Source of the DNA: a candidate division GN15 bacterium
GTDB taxonomy: Bacteria > Zixibacteria > MSB-5A5 > GN15 > FEB-12
Length of the DNA: 8,520 nucleotides
Direction of reading: 5' to 3'
NCBI GenBank assembly: GCA_014729205.1
Contig: WJKG01000319.1
Coordinates: 1-8,520, forward strand
The notes beneath the pieces were generated by a model that saw only the letters and a program-made list of their open reading frames with translations, searched no databases and was not told the DNA's origin. Of this stretch, positions 5,986 to 8,520 are shown in pieces. The position numbers were made by a program, and so were the translations under genes. Within the stretch, counting starts at the first letter, position 1; each line of letters begins with the position of its first letter.

Positions 5986-7272
5986 CTACTGGTCAATGGT
6001 GCGTAAGAAGGTGTTTAAATTGGCACCGTTGTTGGTCAAACCGAGTTTTCGCCGGATGAGTTCGCGGTGCTTCTGGACAGTGAGCGGCGAGAGCGTGAGC
6101 GTCTCGGCGATTTCTTTGGTGGTCATGCCGCGTCGAATAAGACGGCAGACCTCGGATTCGCGTGGCGAGAGCCTGGCGAAGCGGTTTTGCAGGGTGTTGA
6201 GGAAGGGTGAGGTAATCTCGCGAAGTTCCTCGACAAGCAGATCGAAGTTGCGGTACATGGATTGATCGGCGGACTGCTTCATGCGGAGGATGAGCGGCAG
6301 GACGGCCTGTTCGACATTGCGGACGAGGTCCTGTTTGACGCGGTCGCGTTCGACCTCCAGTCGTTCCATGACTTCGCGAAGCGCGATGTTCTTGTCTTTG
6401 AGGGCTTCACGTTCCACTTCGAGCTGCTCGGTGGTCTTTCGGACACGTTCCTCGGCCTGGCGGCGGAGAGTGATGTCAAGGGCGATGGAGGCGACCATGG
6501 GTGGGCCCTTGGGCCGGGGTAACGGGAATTTGACGGTAAGGAAGCTGACCAGTTCGCCCTCGAGTTCGAACTCCTCGACGACTTCCATGGCGGCGTTGAT
6601 GGCGCGGACGCGTTCATCGTCCTGGGCCAGCTTGGCGGCCAGCTCCGGGGGCCAGAGATCGCGCACGGTTTTGCCGAGGATGTCCTCCTCGGGTTCGGCA
6701 AGGAGGTTCTGGAAGTGTTCGTTGACGAAGACATAGAAGCCGTCCTGGTCCTTAATGGAAACGGGGCCTGGCAGGTGAGTCATGAACAGGTCGAAACGGC
6801 TTTCGCTGTGGCGGAGAGCGGTGCGAGCATCGCGTCCCTCCTGTCGATGGCGGGCCTCGGCGAGTTCACGCTCGACGGCGGGGACCAGTCGGGAGAGGCG
6901 GTCCTTGAGCACGTAGTCGCTGGCACCGGCACGCATGGCTGTTACGGCAGCCTCTTCCCCGGCCTGACCGGAGACCATGATGACAGGTATGTCCAGTTTG
7001 TGGCCCTTGAGTTTGGCGATGACATCAAGGCCGGTGAAGTCTTCGAGGTACCAGTCGGTGATGATAAGACTCCAGGGTTCTGTGATGGCCTTGTCGAGAT
7101 CTTCCATGGACTCTACACGCCGGGTCTCGGGCGAAAAGTCGGACTTGCGAAACTGGCGTTCGAGTAGCTCGGCATCATCGGCGGAGTCCTCGATAAGCAG
7201 TATGCGGACCGGGTCGTTTTTGATTTCGGACTGCGTGTTTTGGGTGGAGTTGTCTGGATCTTCGTCGGCCAT
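5986..7272 (-). CDS. Response regulator: REC - PAS - coiled coil - LuxR-type HTH
   Basis: This 428-residue cytosolic protein has four parts. The receiver domain (about 22-137) carries the acidic pair E28-D29, the phospho-acceptor D73 in LIITDWYLEDFTGLDV, switch S101 and K123. A PAS domain follows (about 153-270), including DQDGFYVFVNEHF and ending in the usual DIT at 266-268. A charged, heptad-like helix spans about 270-330. The C-terminal HTH (about 365-425) has LSPRESEVCRLIRRGMTTKE and AETLTLSPLTVQKHRELIRR, typical of LuxR/FixJ DNA-binding domains. The segment between coil and HTH (RNVEQAVLPLILRMK ... ITSPFLNTL) is like that of PAS-LuxR regulators common in Desulfobacterota-type bacteria. 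It is probably phosphorylated by the kinase encoded just upstream: the gap is 7 bases and its ribosome site GGGAG (7283-7287) lies in the end of the kinase gene. Its DNA targets are unknown; the repair genes that follow are candidates by position only. Confidence 0.93.
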   Translation of the reverse strand: MADEDPDNSTQNTQSEIKNDPVRILLIEDSADDAELLERQFRKSDFSPETRRVESMEDLDKAITEPWSLIITDWYLEDFTGLDVIAKLKGHKLDIPVIMVSGQAGEEAAVTAMRAGASDYVLKDRLSRLVPAVERELAEARHRQEGRDARTALRHSESRFDLFMTHLPGPVSIKDQDGFYVFVNEHFQNLLAEPEEDILGKTVRDLWPPELAAKLAQDDERVRAINAAMEVVEEFELEGELVSFLTVKFPLPRPKGPPMVASIALDITLRRQAEERVRKTTEQLEVEREALKDKNIALREVMERLEVERDRVKQDLVRNVEQAVLPLILRMKQSADQSMYRNFDLLVEELREITSPFLNTLQNRFARLSPRESEVCRLIRRGMTTKEIAETLTLSPLTVQKHRELIRRKLGLTNNGANLNTFLRTIDQ

Positions 7273-7279
7273 AAGCTGC

Positions 7280-8503
7280 TTACTCCCGTAGATTCAAAGT
7301 GAAATAGAAGGTGGCTCCCCGGTTTGGTTGTGACTCACACCATATAGTACCCTGGTGTCGTTCGACGATGCGCTTGACGATGGCCAGACCGATTCCCGTA
7401 CCGCTGAAGTGCTCGGCTCGCTTGCTGCGACGGAAGGGCAGGAAGATCTCATCGGCCAGCTCCGGTGGGAATCCGCAACCGTTATCGGTGATGTAGTATA
7501 CCGTTTGTCCCCGGTCTTGTATTACGCCGAGCTGTATTCGGGGAGAGGCTGCCTGGGCGGTGTATTTCCAGGAGTTGCGAATCAGGTTTTCCAAGGCGAT
7601 GGAGATGAGACGTCTATCGGCGTGGGCGGCCATTGTGTCGGTGATGAGGAGATCTATCTGGCGGTCGGGCTCTTCGGTTTGCAGGTCGCGGAGAATGCCT
7701 CGGGCAACTTGTGCGAGGTCCATATCTCGCAGGACCAAGTCCTGGCGGGAGAGGCGCGAGAGTCGCAGGATGTCGTCGATCAGTCGAGCCATTCGGTCTC
7801 CGGCCATGCGAATTCGGTCGAGATAGTGTCTGCCTTGATCGTCGAGCTGGTCACGGTAGTCCTCATCGAGTGCCTGGCTGAAGCCGTTGATGGCTCGCAG
7901 GGGTTCGCGCAAATCGTGGGAGACCGAGTAGCTGAAGGATTCGTTGTCTTTGAACGCCTGAGAGAGGCGGGCATTGAGTTGGGTGAGCAGTTCGTTGACT
8001 CGTCGGATGTCGCTTTCGGAGCGCAGCCTGGCGGTGATATCGGTTTCGGTGATGACACCACCGGTGGGATTCCGGCCTTTGTCGAAGACAGGGGCGGCGC
8101 GTACCTCGACGGTGAAGTGCTGGCCATCGGCACGGGTGCGGATGGTCTGATCGATGTGAGCCCCCTGACTGCTGCTTAGCAGGTCAAGAATGCGCTGGTG
8201 TTCCTCGCGGCGATCTGCGGGGATGAGTTTGCTGTAGGGAACGCCGAGCATCTGATCCTCAGTGAGGCCATAGTGTTCAGCAGCGGCTTCATTCCAGTGT
8301 GTGATGTGGCCGTCGAGTGAGACGCCAATGATGACATCATCAGCAAGAGACACTCCGGAGGAGCGGCTTGAATCGAACTGACCGGTCTGATTGCTGCCAT
8401 TGGGCTGAGAAGGTTTGGTCGTCATCGGCGATAACTGCTCATTGTTTATCCTTGCACTTATCTGATGGGGAGTCTTCGGCTCGTCATCCCTGCTGTTCAG
8501 CAC
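7280..8503 (-). CDS. Soluble PAS sensor histidine kinase
   Basis: This 407-residue protein has no signal peptide or membrane helix, so it should sense a cytosolic signal. After a Ser/Gln/Asn-rich, low-complexity N-terminus (1-50) comes one PAS domain (about 52-160, with DGHITHWNEAAAEHYGLT and ITETDITARL). A helical linker leads to the dimerisation/H-box FSYSVSHDLREPLRAINGF (190-208) with phospho-acceptor H196. The ATPase domain has the N-box ALENLIRNSWKYT (303-315), G1 DNGCGF (340-345), the F-box FLPFRR and G2 GTGIGLAIV (368-376). The HDLREPLRAI H-box is of the phytochrome-like kinase group. All catalytic motifs are intact. The GTG at 8503 follows AGGA (8514-8517) by 10 bases, and an in-frame TAG lies just upstream, so the gene is complete. 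An ATG at 8425 is a serious alternative start, which would remove 26 poorly conserved residues. Its partner is very likely the regulator 7 bases downstream. Confidence 0.94.
   Translation of the reverse strand: MLNSRDDEPKTPHQISARINNEQLSPMTTKPSQPNGSNQTGQFDSSRSSGVSLADDVIIGVSLDGHITHWNEAAAEHYGLTEDQMLGVPYSKLIPADRREEHQRILDLLSSSQGAHIDQTIRTRADGQHFTVEVRAAPVFDKGRNPTGGVITETDITARLRSESDIRRVNELLTQLNARLSQAFKDNESFSYSVSHDLREPLRAINGFSQALDEDYRDQLDDQGRHYLDRIRMAGDRMARLIDDILRLSRLSRQDLVLRDMDLAQVARGILRDLQTEEPDRQIDLLITDTMAAHADRRLISIALENLIRNSWKYTAQAASPRIQLGVIQDRGQTVYYITDNGCGFPPELADEIFLPFRRSKRAEHFSGTGIGLAIVKRIVERHQGTIWCESQPNRGATFYFTLNLRE
8422..8442 (-). other. Possible six-codon leader ORF coupled to an internal start of the kinase
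   Basis: On the minus strand an AAGGAT ribosome site (8448-8453) is followed after 5 bases by an ATG at 8442. This opens a six-codon reading frame (MSSYRR) in a different frame from the kinase. Its TGA overlaps the kinase ATG at 8425 as ATGA. The arrangement would let ribosomes reinitiate at 8425. It may be chance, because it lies within the coding region if the GTG at 8503 is the true start. Confidence 0.3.
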
Positions 8504-8520
8504 AAGATGGGGATCCTAAA

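Noticed and set aside
7355..8179. Plus-strand open frame of about 274 codons opposite the histidine kinase
   Set aside because: It mirrors the kinase coding frame, has no supporting motifs, and spans only regions where the kinase codons are GC-rich.

Overview
The window is a compact, GC-rich bacterial segment. Every supported gene lies on the minus strand, so the biological reading direction runs from high to low coordinates. Eight complete genes and one gene cut by the left edge fill almost all of it. The longest gap is about 140 bases, and I see no RNA gene, insertion sequence, CRISPR array or phage gene. The taxon cannot be fixed. The REC-PAS-LuxR regulator type, the stand-alone secreted propeller and the YbbR-like gene would fit an environmental Gram-negative lineage, such as a deltaproteobacterium or a member of the FCB candidate phyla, but this is a weak inference.

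Region 1 (8503 to 3450) reads like one transcription unit: a soluble PAS histidine kinase, a REC-PAS-coiled coil-LuxR response regulator, then three proteins that together make up a complete LigD, the DNA end-joining ligase. These are a 3'-phosphoesterase (PE), an ATP-dependent DNA ligase (LIG) and a primase-like polymerase (POL). Gaps are 7 bases (kinase to regulator), 38 bases (regulator to PE), a 4-base ATGA overlap (PE to LIG) and 18 bases (LIG to POL). The order PE-LIG-POL matches the domain order of the fused Pseudomonas-type LigD. LIG and POL are in the same reading frame and are separated only by one amber codon and six sense codons, which include a strong Shine-Dalgarno sequence. The PE protein keeps a C-terminal segment that resembles the PE-LIG linker of fused LigD. 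No Ku gene is present in the window.

Region 2 (3410 to 3012) is a small AhpD-like carboxymuconolactone decarboxylase family protein with its own extended -10 promoter.

Region 3 (about 2977 to 261) is a two-gene unit: an M20 metallo-amidohydrolase overlapping by ATGA with a secreted beta-propeller protein related to the sensor modules of two-component regulators.

Region 4 (215 to 1) is a good promoter followed by the first 40 codons of a membrane-anchored YbbR/CdaR-like protein that starts with GTG and runs off the window.

The most interesting features are the three-way split LigD operon with the single amber codon between ligase and polymerase, and its placement directly behind a two-component pair that may control or sense conditions for the repair genes.
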